64,000 bases of DNA, from positions 149,197,574 to 149,261,573 of the forward strand of contig CM068369.1 of NCBI GenBank assembly GCA_034769895.1, written 5' to 3'. The stretch is from Magicicada septendecula. Its lineage: Eukaryota > Arthropoda > Insecta > Hemiptera > Cicadidae. Every line of letters begins with the position of its first letter. The stretch's first letter is position 1. The translations under genes and the position numbers were made by a program. The notes under the pieces were generated by a model. That model saw nothing but the letters and a program-made list of their open reading frames with translations. It ran no database searches and was not told where the DNA came from. Shown in pieces: positions 34,710-49,359 of the stretch.

Positions 34710-35690
34710 GCTGTGAAAGAAGAGATGAACAATCAAGACAACTAAATATAATTGTTTTTAACAAAAAATTGTTTTGTAACATGTTCAAACATTTTGCTAA
34801 AAGAAAAAAAGCTAACGTTCAGTCGGATCCTCAAATATTAAGAGAAACTAACTTAAAAGAATTCAAATGGCAAGGTCAAAAACGAAGAATATGCTCGAAT
34901 TCTAACAGAAAAAACAGTTTGTCCTTTTTGCACTTACAATACACTGAAGTTTAGGAAAAACTGCAAGAGACGCCGTTACATTAAATGTTGACGGCTTCTA
35001 TAAATTTAGATTTGTAGTTAATATCAAACAGCATAATTTATTTCCTTTATTGACTGCATGGCACTAATATTTTATTTAAAAACACCTAAAGTCTGACACA
35101 AATATATAAATTAATGGTATTAACCATTATTCTTGAAATATGTGTGTATTTATGAAGCCTACTAAACAACACGCATGATAAAAGCGAATTGAATTTCAAA
35201 AAGCCTTCGCCATTTTGCTGAATTAAACAAAACATTTTTTAGCAAAAATATTTCGTTTTCTAATTTTTTTTTTTATTTGACACTTTGCTCACTATCGTTA
35301 ACTGATAAAGTGATAAAGCGGCTAGAAATAAAATGAAAATTAGTTGATTAAATAGAAACATTTATTCAAAATTTTAAAGCATTATTATTCAGACACCTCT
35401 TAAGATGGAATACGATTTCCATAAAGGAATGCTAAGAAGTCAATATTTTAAAGGTAGGTAGCCTATGACAGCCTATTTAAAAGGTTAACCTATGTGCAAG
35501 TCAGGTGTTCTAGGTTTGTTCTTCTTAAGCCTTGGATGGCACGGGAACTTTGTAAGCGGCAAGCCTATATGAGTAGACTATATAAAAATAAATCAATATC
35601 AACAAATAAATAAAATTAAATATATTATAAATAATTAAAATAAATATAAAAAATCAAAAAGTAGAATTAATTTTAAGAAACTTCAACGTT
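34710..35690. other. AT-rich DNA, no gene seen
   Basis: No recognisable frame. About 35580-35660 is low-complexity A/T. Confidence 0.5.
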
Positions 35691-35699
35691 TTTCAATTC

Positions 35700-37010
35700 T
35701 TTTCTCACAAATTGAAAAATTACATGTTGAACAGAAAAATAGTTACTATTTTAATTTATTTTACAGTAACAAAAGTGATGATAAAACAATGGAGAACTAT
35801 TAACAATATTTTGGGTTTATCAACTAAATAATTGGAAGTAACAAATATTAACTCTTTTCCTGATTCTGGTAAGGAGATATTCATTTCTTTGGAAATTGCT
35901 AACGAGTTTAATACATTTTTAGTTACATTATTAGAAAATTGGACTCATATTGTGTTACAATATTGTGATTTGCAATCCCTGGACTCACCTTACGCGTTGA
36001 ATAATTGAAAAAATAAATAATTTTTTGCGAATAAGCTTGTAAACAGGTTTGTTTATGTTTTCCCCCACGTGTCTTGAAGTAGTAGATAAAGTTATTATGG
36101 GACAGTCATCTAATAAAACACCAGGAATTGATGGGATATCTCCTTTGCTTTCAATGTCATTTAGTGATATTATAGTTCCGATTTTGTATTTTATTATCAA
36201 TTTGTGTGTGCAAAAGGTACACTTCCTAGTTTGTTAAAAACTGTTGTCGTAATCCCCCTATTTAAAAAGGCAACACTGCCGATTTAGGTAACTATAGTGC
36301 AATCTCACTGTTATCTTTTTCTCTAAAACTATAGAAAAATAATAAACAAAAGTCTATTAAAATTAAGTTTATTAAGAGGTTAATAATGACGTATGCTCTA
36401 ATCAGTCTGGATTTGTAGCTGGTAAATCCATCGAGGATGCTTTGATGAATATTTGTTTTAATTTGTTTGATGGATTGAACAAGGGACTATGTGTGACTAG
36501 TATCTTTATAGACATTACGTAGTCTTTGATTCAGTCGACCACGAGATTCTATGAAATAGACTGGAAGGTGTTGGAGTTGCGGCTGATTGGTTTAGACGTT
36601 ATTTAGTGGGACGGTTTCAGTGTGTAATATTCAAAAATCAAATTATCGTCACTGCTCCTGTTGTTCAGCCAAATTCTATAGAAATCTGACTTGCTTTGGT
36701 GATGACACCGTCCTTTGTTATTTATTTAAAACTCCTTTTTGATAAGAGAACCAATGCAGAATGATCTTAATATGCTCCAAAAGAGGTTTAGAGTCAATAA
36801 AATGGCCTTGAGTGTTAAAATCAAGTTTATATAATTTTCATTGAGAGTTACACCTGGAAATTATTGAAAATATTTCAAAAGCAGACATGGTTGCAGTCTT
36901 TGCACTGTGCACAAATTGAGCAGGTAAAAATATTATATATTTGAGAGTTTTGTTAGGCGAAAATGTTTACTGGAAAGTACACATTTCAAACTTAAAAACT
37001 ACAGAAATTT
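35700..37010 (+). pseudogene. decayed LINE reverse transcriptase (CR1/Daphne-like)
   Basis: Broken plus-strand frames give LINE blocks in the right order: INNILGLSTK and IANEFNTFLVT (35795-35925) from the endonuclease-RT linker; KTPGIDGIS (36118) for RT block 1; an LKT-VVVIPLFKK-like stretch (36240); QSGFVAGKSIEDALMNICF (36402-36460); SIFIDIT with an AFDS-like remnant (36500); WFRRYLVGRFQCV (36590); CFGDDTVLCY (36690), matching the FADD catalytic box; and a thumb-like segment to about 36830. At least a dozen stops and frame changes are present, so this copy is old. The order and the GxSTEDA-like motif fit CR1/Daphne-type elements; the exact clade is not certain. Confidence 0.75.
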
Positions 37011-37014
37011 TATT

Positions 37015-40000
37015 TGTTTAAATATTCTTGTCCTCTTTTTATTCTATAAGTAGTGTACAATTCCTATTATTTACACAGATAACACTGTTGCACACTACCC
37101 TACAAAACATTTTTCCGCATAGCGCGTTCAAGCTTCACAGCTAATCATCATCGGATATCTTACAAATTAGTTGTAAGCGTCCACATGGAAATAAGTCAGA
37201 ATGGACGTTAGTAAAAATTATTATTTAGAAAAGTCAAACTTCCTCTTTTACTCTTTTTTAGAAACGTATACATTAACTTACACGCTCCTGCCCTTTCTTG
37301 TGATACCAGAGAGCGTTATTATGTATGAATTGACACGTTGTTTTTGTTACCTTACGAGAGTGTAACGGCAATTGCATGTTACTACAATTTCATGATATTG
37401 CATTTTGCTCCACTAACATAATTTTACCAGTTCTTGAAAATTTAGGAAGTTAAGTAAAGTAGAAAATAAACAATTTATTAACTACTTACTCCAACTCGCG
37501 CCAAAGTAGAGGCTTATATCCTTGGTACATGTAACTTGGCAGACTTAATTACGTTATGCGACAATTTATACTGTAACTTCTGATATACAGTATAAGTATA
37601 CGTTTATACTATAAACGAAGTGTTGATATTTAAGATTTAACTAATGTTTCTTTCAAAACATCGCAACCAATATTCTCTCTCCTCTCCAGAGCAGAGACGA
37701 TTCTCTCTGGGCAGAGGCGATATTAACACACTATTTTCCTGTAATTATCTTGACCAAATTTACGAATACTAATTTTATGTCCTAAGTTGCTGATAAATTG
37801 ACAAAACAATCGTGTACACACACTGACTTGTTATTTAACACATTTTATCAACTTAAAAATTTATATAACTCGTACTTTTCGGTGATAATGGAATATGTGG
37901 TACTTCAGAAGTTTCAGCTGTATCCTCGATAGTGGAGCGGGACCATCATCTCGACTGTTCTTCAGCGCGGACACATACCTACTGATCTATTAAGCCCAAA
38001 GTAGCTTGTACGATTTTGTTAATAAACGAGCGTCCTGTTTAAAACAAACAGTTTTGTAACAGAATCGTCTTATGTAAGTATATAAATATTACTTTATTTT
38101 GTTTCTTGCATTTTTAAGTTAATTTTTGCTCAGAAATCTTTTCAGTATAAACTACAAATAACTGTGCAATGTTAAAAATCTACTTTATAAAGGCCACGTA
38201 TGTAACAGGACAAGAAAAAAAAAGGTCTTGAAAAGGTTATGTAAGAGGACACAAAGAATGTATAAAAAACATCAAAGAGTAACTGATATTTGATAAAATG
38301 GAAAATATCATTGTAGCAAGCGGTTTTTGATATAGACATTTTATATGTGTGTGTCATATTTTGTTGTAGTTGACAGTCGTTATATAGGAGAAGGACTTAG
38401 ATGCATATAGAGGAAATACGGGAAAACATGAGGGTTGTGTGGGATTAGACGCCATTTCGATTTTTCATTTGCCCAAAAAACTTGGTACACTCTACTTTAT
38501 TGGAACGGTTTAACAACATTATATATCAAAATATCGCGTTATTAATTCCTTTTGCATAATATTGCGTAAATGTAGGTGAGACTAAAAGAGACTTTACTTA
38601 ATCAAAGAACCCCCGGATCTACTTTCTACTTTTTCTGCTTAGAAATTTCACTTATGTATCTGAGGATACTACTATTAGTTAAACTTTAATTAACAGATTT
38701 CATTCTTTATTACTCTCTGAGTTAATTTGTTTAATCCATTTCGCTTATTCGTATGGACAAAGACAATCAGTAAGTTGCCTTAAAAAGATTTTTAAAACAA
38801 TTGTAAACAAGAAACCATTCAGTAGTACTGATTAAATAAGATTACGTAATACCTACCTATAGGCTCTGTGCACTCCAGTTCGCCAGATAGTAGTCCGATA
38901 AACACCGAAGTATTTTGTTTATGTGTCTTCAATGTCAGTAACGTTTTTAGTCAAGCAAACCGGTGTTGGATGCCTAATGGACCTGCTAGCACATGAAACG
39001 TTTGATTATACAGGGATTAGAAGACATAACACTTGAAAAATTGGCACGAAAGGAATGTAACAAAAAACTTGTAGTACATTTGAAACATATTGAGGACGAA
39101 GGAGGACGCTGGTAGTACAGAAATAAAACTGTAGACAAAGGGTGACATAACGTTTTGTAACAAATGTGACAAGTGTGTTTAAAAATAGATGAAACATAAA
39201 TATCCCGAAATAAAAAGAAAACTTTGATGTGAAAATCTTAATGAAGCTGAATGAAAACCTGATATGTCAAGATACTTAAATGGAAGTAAAGTTTATGAGT
39301 GGTATTAACTTTTCCATTCCTCTACTTCCTGTATAAACGTAATTGACACATTTCATCACTAACTTCTTTTCATACAATTAAAGCGAAAAATTTTCCTTAT
39401 ATATAATAATACTTATAACAAACTTATTTAAATATGTATTCTTCAAAATACAGGTGTATATTTATTAATTAATTTTACACTATTATAAGGTAACAAGATT
39501 CCACCTCCAAAGAAAGACAAGTATACCATCAAAATTCGTAGTGAAATATGCAGAAACGCAATCTTATTAATATTAAAAGAAAACGAAGAATAAAATAAAC
39601 TGAATAAATACAGTAATGAAGAGACAATATTTTACTTAAAGATAATTAATATTTTCAAGGGATAAAAAGAAATCGAAACAAAAAGAGAAATATTATCATA
39701 AATGAATAATATGGAAATAGGGAAATATATAATGTAAATTTAGGAATTAAATAATGCAATTAAAATGACAAAACAATAACTGACGATGACAAATACCCAG
39801 AAGAGACGATCAAATGGCCAAAAATGTAAATAGTTCTTAGTAAACAAATAATGTACAAATATTAAACTTAGCGTGTAAGGAATAAAGAAATAAGACATTG
39901 AGTATAGCCATAGATTAAAACTATGAGGAGGTCTGCGAACCTCAAACAGGTATTGGGTATAAGTGAACTCCAGACTGTAATTAATATAAAAAAATAAAAA

Positions 40001-41500
40001 TATTGAACAATAATTGTAAAAGTTAGGGAATGTAACAGTGTAAGAAGATGATAACAACGGTGATAGACTTTAAGAAGTAAAAACCGTGTATAAGTGTAAG
40101 TGAATAAACATATTTACAATATGAACCTCACATGAACCATATAATTTATATGAAACCACAAGGTATTCAGTTTAAAACTGAGATTCTTCTTAACGCAGTG
40201 TAAAGATAACAGAGGAATAAACAGTATAAACATTAATAAAAAATAATTTAAAACATTGTCAGCCACTCTTATTGATGTAACTTTCAATCGGTAGTTTGCT
40301 TAAGTGTGGTCAAGATCTCTGACTACTAAGTAATTTTTATGGAATTCTAAACGACTTCTTAACCTTCATCAAAGACGCGTTTCTCATTAGCATCTCCAAG
40401 CAATACTCATTCAGTATTGTGTAGTCTTCTTAACGTATACTGGTAAACACATTTCTGACATAATATCTTATACTTTCACTTAAAAATTTGCGTTTGTAAG
40501 CTAGCTAGAAGAGTTGACTTCTGTCTTTTATATATTGTAACTATATTTTTTCTAGTCGTCTCTGTTTAATGTGTGTACACAAGTGTTGTATGTGTTAGTG
40601 CGTTCGTCTCGCACTGGGGTCGTTACATCTATTTTGCGCTAACGATGTCCGTAGCGTTGCGGTAATTACCAGTACAACACAGCAGTAACCTTACCTGTTC
40701 TTATATAGGGGTGTGTTTATCCCGGGTGGCGCCAAATTGTTTATTAAAACAATTAAACTTATTAATTATTATCTTAATATGGTGTGCTCAGCTATGACGG
40801 TCGGGGCGTTCAAATAATTCCCGCTCGTTCAGCTTTCTGAATCGTGTAGGTAGTTGTACCAATTGCAACTTGAGCGCTGATCGTCAAACCAAGCTTTCGT
40901 AAACGAACAGAAGTAATATAATGCACTCCCTATGAAATAATAACAACGGTTACTCCCTGTACTAGTTATTTTAATGTTTGATAAGTAATATTTTCAATTT
41001 TGACAATTAAATTATATTAGTTGATTAACAATTTTGCACCGATTTTTTACATGAAACAATTATTCTCAGGATGATGAATCGATTAAGGAACGAGGTATTT
41101 ACTCCAGCATGGCCGCTGAGGTGTTTAGCTATTATAATAATTTTCGTTCCAAAATCGTGGATTCTTTTGATTACAAGGCAACGAATTCCTATGATTACAA
41201 TAAAAGTACTTTACCTTACTCTAAGTGTACATAAATAATAAGGTGTGTGTTTACAATCTGTTCTGTAGTGTCGTTAAATGTGTTTCGAAAGTTCGTGTTG
41301 TAACAATAACTAACGAGCCGAGCTATTATTCCGCAAGTTGGATGCGTCAGTTTGTACCAAATACTTTATTTAGTATATTAAATTCGTTTACGGTCGTTGT
41401 TCACTATTCCCGCCGTTCGCTCTCGCCTCGGCGTCCAAAACCATTGACGTAATGCGGAGCTGCCAACTGCCGCGCCGCCCGCTTTGCTGTGCTGTCGTAT
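37015..41500. other. AT-rich DNA, no gene supported
   Basis: Scattered short frames only. About 41400-41500 is briefly GC-rich (gccgcgccgcccgc), which could mark a regulatory or exon-like spot, but no gene can be tied to it. Confidence 0.4.
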
Positions 41501-44500
41501 TTTTTAATTTTAACAGTCATAATAATGCAAAATAAAACCAAACAGATATACTCTTTCAATCAATCTTTATTCAATTGAAGGATTGATCAATTACGTTTTT
41601 CTTTTTTCTTTATTTTAAATACAAATTGTGACAAATTATGTCGTCTTCATTCATAAGTTGGTAAGTTGGAATCAAACCAAAATAATGATTCTTGTTGTTT
41701 TTATTCTATTAAATAAAATAATCTCAGGTCGTATTCGGTCCGAATATTATGGTTAAACAATTAATACAACTCTTAAAATCAAAATACAAACTTTAAAATA
41801 GAAGGATATAAAAAGGTTTTGATATTTATAGTGCAAACTAGTACTCGTGTATGTGTTGTTCACAGTTATAGGTTATGAACAGTTTTAGATATTTATTAGT
41901 TGACTTTCAGTTTTATGGTATTCAAAAGGTGTAATAAATAACTTGTGTTGTCTTCAAGTGTTCTTTAGTGTTGGTGTATTTTATTGTATGTAGTTTTTTT
42001 ATTGTTTAGTTTTCTAAGTGGTTCGTGTGCTCGTATGTGGGTGTTGTTGTTAAATAAGGTTATAAAATTATTCAGATTCACCCAGATCCTCTTCTTTTAT
42101 TCGTTCAGGACGAAGGTGGGGTCCAAATCTTCCTCAATTCCTCTTCCAGGATTTGTATTCTTCCGAATTGGTGTCTGGTTGTTCTTGGGTTCCTATAATG
42201 TTCTTCAATAACTGACCTGATTCGTTTTACTACGTTTGGTTTAGGTTTACTCTGTTTAAAATATAATTAGTTAAGACGTTTTAAAAACATGTCTGTTTCA
42301 ATGATGGCTGTTAAAGAAGTCCCATTTTATTTATCTGAATTTTCGGTTGCTAAGGTAAAACTTGAAATCTGGTTGGTTGATCCAGATATACATTGTCATA
42401 CAAATTCATTGTTTTATTGCATGAACTTGGCCAAAACTTTTAAATTAGTATAACTCTGTTATACTAATTGGGAATTTAAAACTAATAGCATCATTATTTT
42501 GGTTTTAACATTTGTGACACATAGACACCAAACATGCCTATTTTTGCTTAAGAAATTCTGATGTTACATTTTTGCTATTTGAATTTTCTTAAATAATTTA
42601 AAACTGATTATTTCGATTCCATATTTGTTGTGTATACTATCAATTATAAACCTATCCATATTATAACATTTGTTTTATAAAGTTCTAAATGTGTTTCCTA
42701 AAATTTACAAAATTTTAAAGTTTTTATAGGCCTATGTCTTGACATGTTAAATTTCTATTTTCTGTTATTGTAACACATATTAACTATGCAACTACCATCA
42801 AAACTACTCCCTATAACTCTATTAGTATTATTATTTAAAATTACAACAATAATTATTACTGGAACTTTATAAAAAAACATAATTCACATTTTGTGATCAA
42901 ACAATCTGTATATGCCTGGTTACATAAATCCTGCATAAGACATATCATCCACTCATTACTTAACAAAACTATAAATAACATAAACACAACTTTATTCTTA
43001 CTTTTGAACATTTAAATAAAAAGTTTAATCATTTAATAATGATTTTCCATTTTTTCTATTTTTCTTAGGTAGTTCAGCCATTGCTGTACTAGGTACTGTT
43101 ACTGTTTTTTAATCTTATATACATTTGATAATTATTATTTGATTGTACAGTATTTATCTTCTAACATTAGGTCCACCATTATTCACACTATTAATTGTAT
43201 GTTTCCATGTATCTATAATGATTGTGTTCTTGTATTATTCAATTATATTGGTTAGTTAACATTTTGGTATTATATTATTTTACATTCTATAGTATTTGGG
43301 CCTATTATCCCTCAATTTGTATTTTGATTATTATTATATTATATGATACTTTTAACAAAACAATTTGTTTACTGATGGTAATGGTCCATAATGCTGTCTG
43401 GCTTTGTAGGTATTATTATTGTAATTATTTGGATTTTATCTCATCATCGGGGTACTTTACATCACTTTACCTAAACATTAATTTGGGTACGGTCAGTTAT
43501 AGTCTAAGTCAGTTTAAATTTGTCATTTGTTCATCTTCACTATCATTTTTAAAAGATATGTTTCTTCTTGTTAAGTTTCTTATCCATGATCTTCATTAAA
43601 TCTGGTACGATATCAAGCTGTGCCAAATGTAATGTTACAGTGTATACACAATAGGTTAGATTTTATGTTAACAAATTTTCAGTGTGTTTATTTTTCTTAA
43701 TTAATCTTTGAAAGAGAATATTCGGCTTATAGTGAGATCAAATTACTTTTAGTAAAATTTAGAGTGATTTGGTTTTTGGAAATAAGGTAATTCAAGGGTA
43801 CTTAACACATCAGATGATTTGGTGTTTTCGTTCATTGGGTCGGAAGAGGATTGGGCTGCAGTAGTTTCTATTTTCATGAATCTTGGGACTTAAGTAGGTC
43901 AGGCGTCCTTTTCATATAGGATGTGGTCAAAATTTTATTTTATTTTTCTGTTTTATGGTCCTTGGTCTTTAGTTGACTGCTCCAATGGTTCGTCTGCTTA
44001 TTATTCAGTCATGGTTTTGAATTTCGTTCACTGTTTTACATTATTTAATTAAAAATTGGTCTACCAAAATTCGGCTTCTGTCCTGGTAGAGCGACGCTTT
44101 ACGAGTAACGATATTCAACGGTAATTTTCGCCACCAACGTCTGTTTCTATGGTTACCAATGAATTCTGATTGGCTTAGATTGATATAAATCCATTGTTAT
44201 CAAAATTTGAATTTTTTTCAAAATCCTAGTATATATTCTGATTGCTGTTATTCCTCTATTTTCCTTCCTAAGCATTAAATATTGTCTCTATAGTATGTAT
44301 TTCCTTTCATATATTAATTTGATACCCCACAAGTTTGGGTTATTTTAGGTTTTATGTTTTTACAATTATTTTAATACTTGTTAATTACATTTCTTTTTGA
44401 ATTCAAATGCTTATTATAATAGTTTGTCTTAAAAATGATTTACAATTTATCCTTGGTGAGTCCTTCGCCTCGGATTTGCTAATTTCTTAGTTAACTTATT

Positions 44501-46420
44501 ACAATTTGTAGTTGTTTGTTTTTGAGAGCTATGCATTTTCATAGGCCTAAGTAGCCATTATGGTATTTGACTTATTTCATTCAAATTACATTTCCTTTTA
44601 GCCTAATAGGCTTTATTTTGTTATTTAAATTGGTTGTATTATTTATTGTTGTGTTTTGGGTCTGTTTATGTGTTATTATTATGTCACTATTATTTTATAC
44701 ATAATTGTTTACTATTTGGTTTCCTCGTTTTCTAGTCATACATTTCTTAACTTTTTTACTTATTTACTTTGCCAATAATAACAATGTGGCTATTATTTAC
44801 TATTTTTTGATCTTATTAAATACAATATCCAAGCCTATGGTCTGTATAATTCTTCCAGCCATATCCTATTCATAAACTTTCTTAAATAATTATTTAACTA
44901 TTATTTGCTAATCTTTGTTTACACTTCATCTTATTTTATATAATTTTTTGCGTGATAAACAACATCACTTTTTTTAACTTAATAACGATCCCTTATAACA
45001 TGGGTGTTTATTGATTTGTTTTAACTCCTTAATTTTTTAAACAATGTTTACTTTCTCTCCATGTTAACACTATCTGTTTTTATTTTCAGGGTATTCTCCC
45101 TTTTAATTATAATTGCATTACTTAAATTTAATAATAACATTCTTTCTTAACTAAATACTGTCTTCATCACTTTTCAGCGTTCATTATACCTTACTTAACT
45201 GTTTATACTTACTGCTATTCATAATTACTAATATTCTTCACTTTTTATCATTTAGTGTTTCCTTTGGATTTATTAAGTGTTTATGCTTTTATCATTCACT
45301 ATTTTTCACTATATTAACATTCTTTATTTTACACTATTCTCATTTAATCCTCACCTTCACTTTTAAATTATTTATAGTTTATTATAATTTAATTAGTGTA
45401 CTTTCTTTATCACTACACTTTGGGGTTTTTACACTTTCATTTTGCACTTCACAAATGTTTTGTTTTTTAAGTGTTTCTATATGGGTAATCCCTCTAATTA
45501 CTATCTCACTACCGTACTATCTCTTTCATTACAAATGTCATTAATAATATGAACAATTTTATGTCTTTATATTTTAACATTACATCTAACTCTAAATTGT
45601 GGATTAGTTTGCTTTTTTATATTTAACATTGTTTAATTGGGTTTCTTTCAATTGTCATTACTTTGTTATCCCTTAATTGATAATAATATTTACATTTTTA
45701 CATAGGTTAATTATTGGTCTCTTTTCCAATATTACATTTGAGTGTATTATTTCTCCTGCTCATATTCTTTATTACTTGTTTGTGTATTATCATTGGTTTT
45801 CATTTTTATTTATTTCCCTTCATTTTGTGTTTGTTTCTTTTTCATTTCCCTCCTTCTTCATTTTCATTGTATTTGATTAATACCTTTGTTTTCCACCTTC
45901 TCCTTTGTGTTCATTTTAATATGTTGCATTGAGTCATTCAATTTCTTTAATTTGTTTCATTTTTTTTAGGGTTTGGTTTTTTCCCTTCCTCATTTGGTTT
46001 GGGTTAATCACTTTCTTCTTTTCATTTGGTTTTCTTCTCGTTTGCTTTTTATGGTTCCCTTCTTCTTTTGTTTCCTTTTGTTCGTTCAATCACTTGGTTT
46101 ATGTCATGTCGTCGTTTGTCGTGTCATTGTCTTTATATTTTATTTATATTAAAAATTTTATTTTATATGAAGTATTATTTTATATTTAGAATCATCTTTT
46201 TTATCCCTGGTATTGGGGTGGCTTATTTGTGTTGTAAGAATATATTGCAACAGATCAAACTTTATTATTCTAATAAGGATATTGTGAGTGTGTAAAAATC
46301 GATACAAGTCTATTATTTATTGTTTATAAAGATGTATAATTTATTTTAAATTGTCTTGTATTGATAGTATATTAAATTGTTTGTATTGTTCGATTAATAT
46401 AAATCGATTTTACTTGTTTG
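41500..46420. other. T-rich DNA, no gene
   Basis: The plus strand is strongly T-rich over several kilobases. Long hydrophobic frames (43222-43599, 45677-46295) follow from composition: Phe, Ile, Leu, Ser and Tyr dominate and there is no signature. On the minus strand the same DNA is A-rich and broken by stops. Confidence 0.55.
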
Positions 46421-46429
46421 CTGCAACGT

Positions 46430-46540
46430 CCTCTTCTCGTCTCGTCGGTCCCGTCTCGTCGTCCTCTTCTACAGCTTCACTCCTTCCTGGTGTCCTCTTC
46501 GTCCTGGCGTCCTCTTCGTCTCGTCGTTAACTTGTACAGC
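46430..46540 (+). repeat. pyrimidine-rich gtcctcttc/gtctcgtc repeats
   Basis: cgtcctcttctcgtctcgtc, cgtcctcttcgtcctggc and similar units recur with irregular spacing. It is a degenerate simple repeat in an otherwise AT-rich setting. Confidence 0.75.
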
Positions 46541-46696
46541 AATCGGCTCCAGCGACGATATTTCACAGAGTCTTGTAGTTATGTTTGACTGCTTCCACGA
46601 TATCTTGTAGTGTCTTTAAGTTCCCTAAGCGGATATCTTAACTTATACGAAACAGCACTGTAATATATTTTAAAATTTATCTAATTATTTACCCTC

Positions 46697-46845
46697 TCGG
46701 TTCTTATCGCAAAACGTCGTTAACAATTTCAAGGTTTATAGTTTATTTTATATAAGATATTCCTCTATTCCTTCTTGGTTCTTATCGCAAAACTTCGTTA
46801 AGAATTTGAAGGTTTATGGTTTATTTTATATAAGATATTTCTACG
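46697..46845 (+). repeat. two-copy ~80 bp tandem duplication
   Basis: ggttcttatcgcaaaacgtc starts at about 46698 and ggttcttatcgcaaaacttc at 46778. Both run on through aaggtttatRgtttatttta to tataagatatt. Confidence 0.85.
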
Positions 46846-47479
46846 TTTGTAAGAGAACAACTCTCTTACCCGGGCACAACTTCCCCTAGCAACGTCGACA
46901 GACAGACTGTGTCTATCCTAGCTCTGCAACGTATGAATCTCACTGAATTTGGTGTAATTTGGTAGGCCAAGCCCAAGTCACATGATTGATGGAACGACCA
47001 GATACACAAATTTCATGAAAAACTTTGTATAATTTTGCATAGTCCTGCATGGAAATTATCTACAATTTTTATTACCCTATCATTGATAAGAGTTACACTT
47101 GAATTTTCCTTTACTTAAAAAACCATATTTCTAAAATAGTTACAAACCTCAGAGTATACACAAATCGAAGCTATTTACTTAAATAATTCCTTGTCAAATT
47201 TTCATGTAAATCGGTTAACTACCACTGCCGCTATAGCGATCGCAGATTATCACACCCGCACACGCGCACCAATTCATACAAAAGATACATGACAATATAG
47301 TACATCTTTTTATGAAGAGTTTGTTGTAACCTATATGCTTATCAATTTTTAAATACAAAACTTATGACTAAAAGACAAAATATTATACAAAACAAATTTA
47401 AACCAGATAATGCTCGTCATTCATATACTATGATATAAACAGCATATATTATCATCCTGTGTTCTGTTGCAATAATATA

Positions 47480-47585
47480 TATATAATATATAATATAAAT
47501 ATATATAATATATATATATATATATATTCAATCACTTTCTGCTACAGTTCGTTTCTTGATATATATATATATATATATATATATA
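47480..47585 (-). repeat. TA microsatellite with 30 bp core, copy 2
   Basis: Two (TA)n runs flank tcaatcactttctgctacag and its continuation (47528-47559). This is the reverse complement, with about two mismatches, of the core at 11098-11127. Confidence 0.75.
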
Positions 47586-48184
47586 GACTTAGCGCCGCAT
47601 AATTTCTTCATCACACGCCAATTTTTACCCAGGGTATCTAAAACAAATTTGAGGAACTTGTATAAGTACATCTTTAGGTGAAGAAGTTATTTTGCCCAAG
47701 TTATGGTGTGTCAGCGTACGAAAAACTTATACAAATTTTTATACATCGTATTTTTGCTGTACGCTGAAGCCAGACAACCTGTTCGATATATACAAATGTA
47801 TATAATGAAATATGGGTAGTTAGTCGGCCATATTGGCATTCGTAATAATTATTCTATAAAATTTGTAACATGTGTAAAAAAGACAGACACTACAGAGGAA
47901 AGTGTGTTTTTATTCTGTTTAGTTGGTATAACGAAATATTGGACCTGCCATAATTTATTCTGTTTAGTCGTCTACTGCGGTAATTCGTTGAGTTTTCTAA
48001 CGTGTGTGGGACAGAATTTTGTAATTCGTATGAAGTGTTTGTGATTGCAAGTCGAAGTAAAAATATGTTGGAAGCGCTAGGAATAATAATGAAAGGTAAG
48101 ATGATCATTTATTTAGTGTATGTTCTCCGTTGTTTGTAGGAAATTAGCTGTTAGGTTATGTATGAATGTCTCGCTTACTTTGGG

Positions 48185-48955
48185 TTGTACACTAGGCCTA
48201 CCGGTTGTTATAGACCCAACTATACATAATATCACTGTGTTCTGTCCAAAATTTAATAATGGAGCAAATTAGCATTCTAATTTAATTAATACAATATACC
48301 TAGGCTAACGCCATGCGTTCTTATGGGAGTAAAAATGTAATTTTTTGTCTCCGTAAATAGGTTCGACCGCCGTTTAAAATTATTTTTCTCGTGTTTATAT
48401 AACATAGAAGAATATAATAAAAATATATCAGCGCAATATCAGCATTGATGAGAATCTTCATAATTACCCAAGGGGTAATTAACTAATTTTTAAAAAAAGT
48501 CCCTGTAAGGCACTGAAGCAATTTAATTAAATAAAGTTTCTTTATTATAGATATATAAAGACCTGTAAGTCTGACAATTATTTTGTCTACTCTAGCCTAC
48601 CTATATATGTGTAATGTATCCAATTTGTAAATCATTTTATTCGTAAAATGTGGTCCTACCTAACACAAGATGGTACGCCTTACTATAATATATTTAATTT
48701 GAACTCTGCTCGTATTTAACTAGTTACAAATTTTATTTAATTCTTCAGTCCAGCTATATTACTCTAAATATACTTTCAAATTCAGCATTTTTCATAAAAT
48801 TCATAAAAGAAATACGTTAGGTTATGTTTCATGTCTAGATTACTTTGTCGAACACGTATCTGTTATAGAACCAACTATGCCTAATAGCACTGTGTTCTGC
48901 CCAAAATTTAATAATTGAGCAAGTTAGCATTCTAATTTAATTAATACAATTTTAT
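48185..48955 (+). repeat. ~105 bp direct duplication in the presumed intron
   Basis: gttatagacccaactataca ... taattaatacaat near 48197-48297 recurs as gttatagaaccaactatgcc ... at about 48862-48950, some 665 bp away. Confidence 0.8.
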
Positions 48956-49359
48956 TTTTTCATTATTAGCGGGCCAATTTATACAAAAACAAAAATTCTG
49001 GAGTTTTGTATTGTAGTGTTTTAGGGTAAATAGAATTGCCATAATAAATTTAATACAGTAGGCGTATTGTTTTGATTGTGAAACAAAAATCATTTGTTTG
49101 ATGTTTTAATTCAGTTCACTTATCCCCAATAAGTAAAAACCTTTACAAAGGTGCATAAGGTATTATCATTTGCTTTAAAAAATTGAATTCCAAAATAATA
49201 CAAAGACTATTTAAATTAGATTTGTTCCTTTACTGCATTAATAAAACCTGTCATATACGCGTCACCTTATGCTACATAAATATCAAACACACTTAGTTAG
49301 TTAGTGATTAATTATGTTAACAAAACTAGCAAACTAGCAGGGCATTAGCCGATTAACTT

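Noticed and set aside
43222-46295. Possible membrane proteins
   Set aside because: Same compositional cause; there are no conserved motifs, and the frames overlap in different phases.
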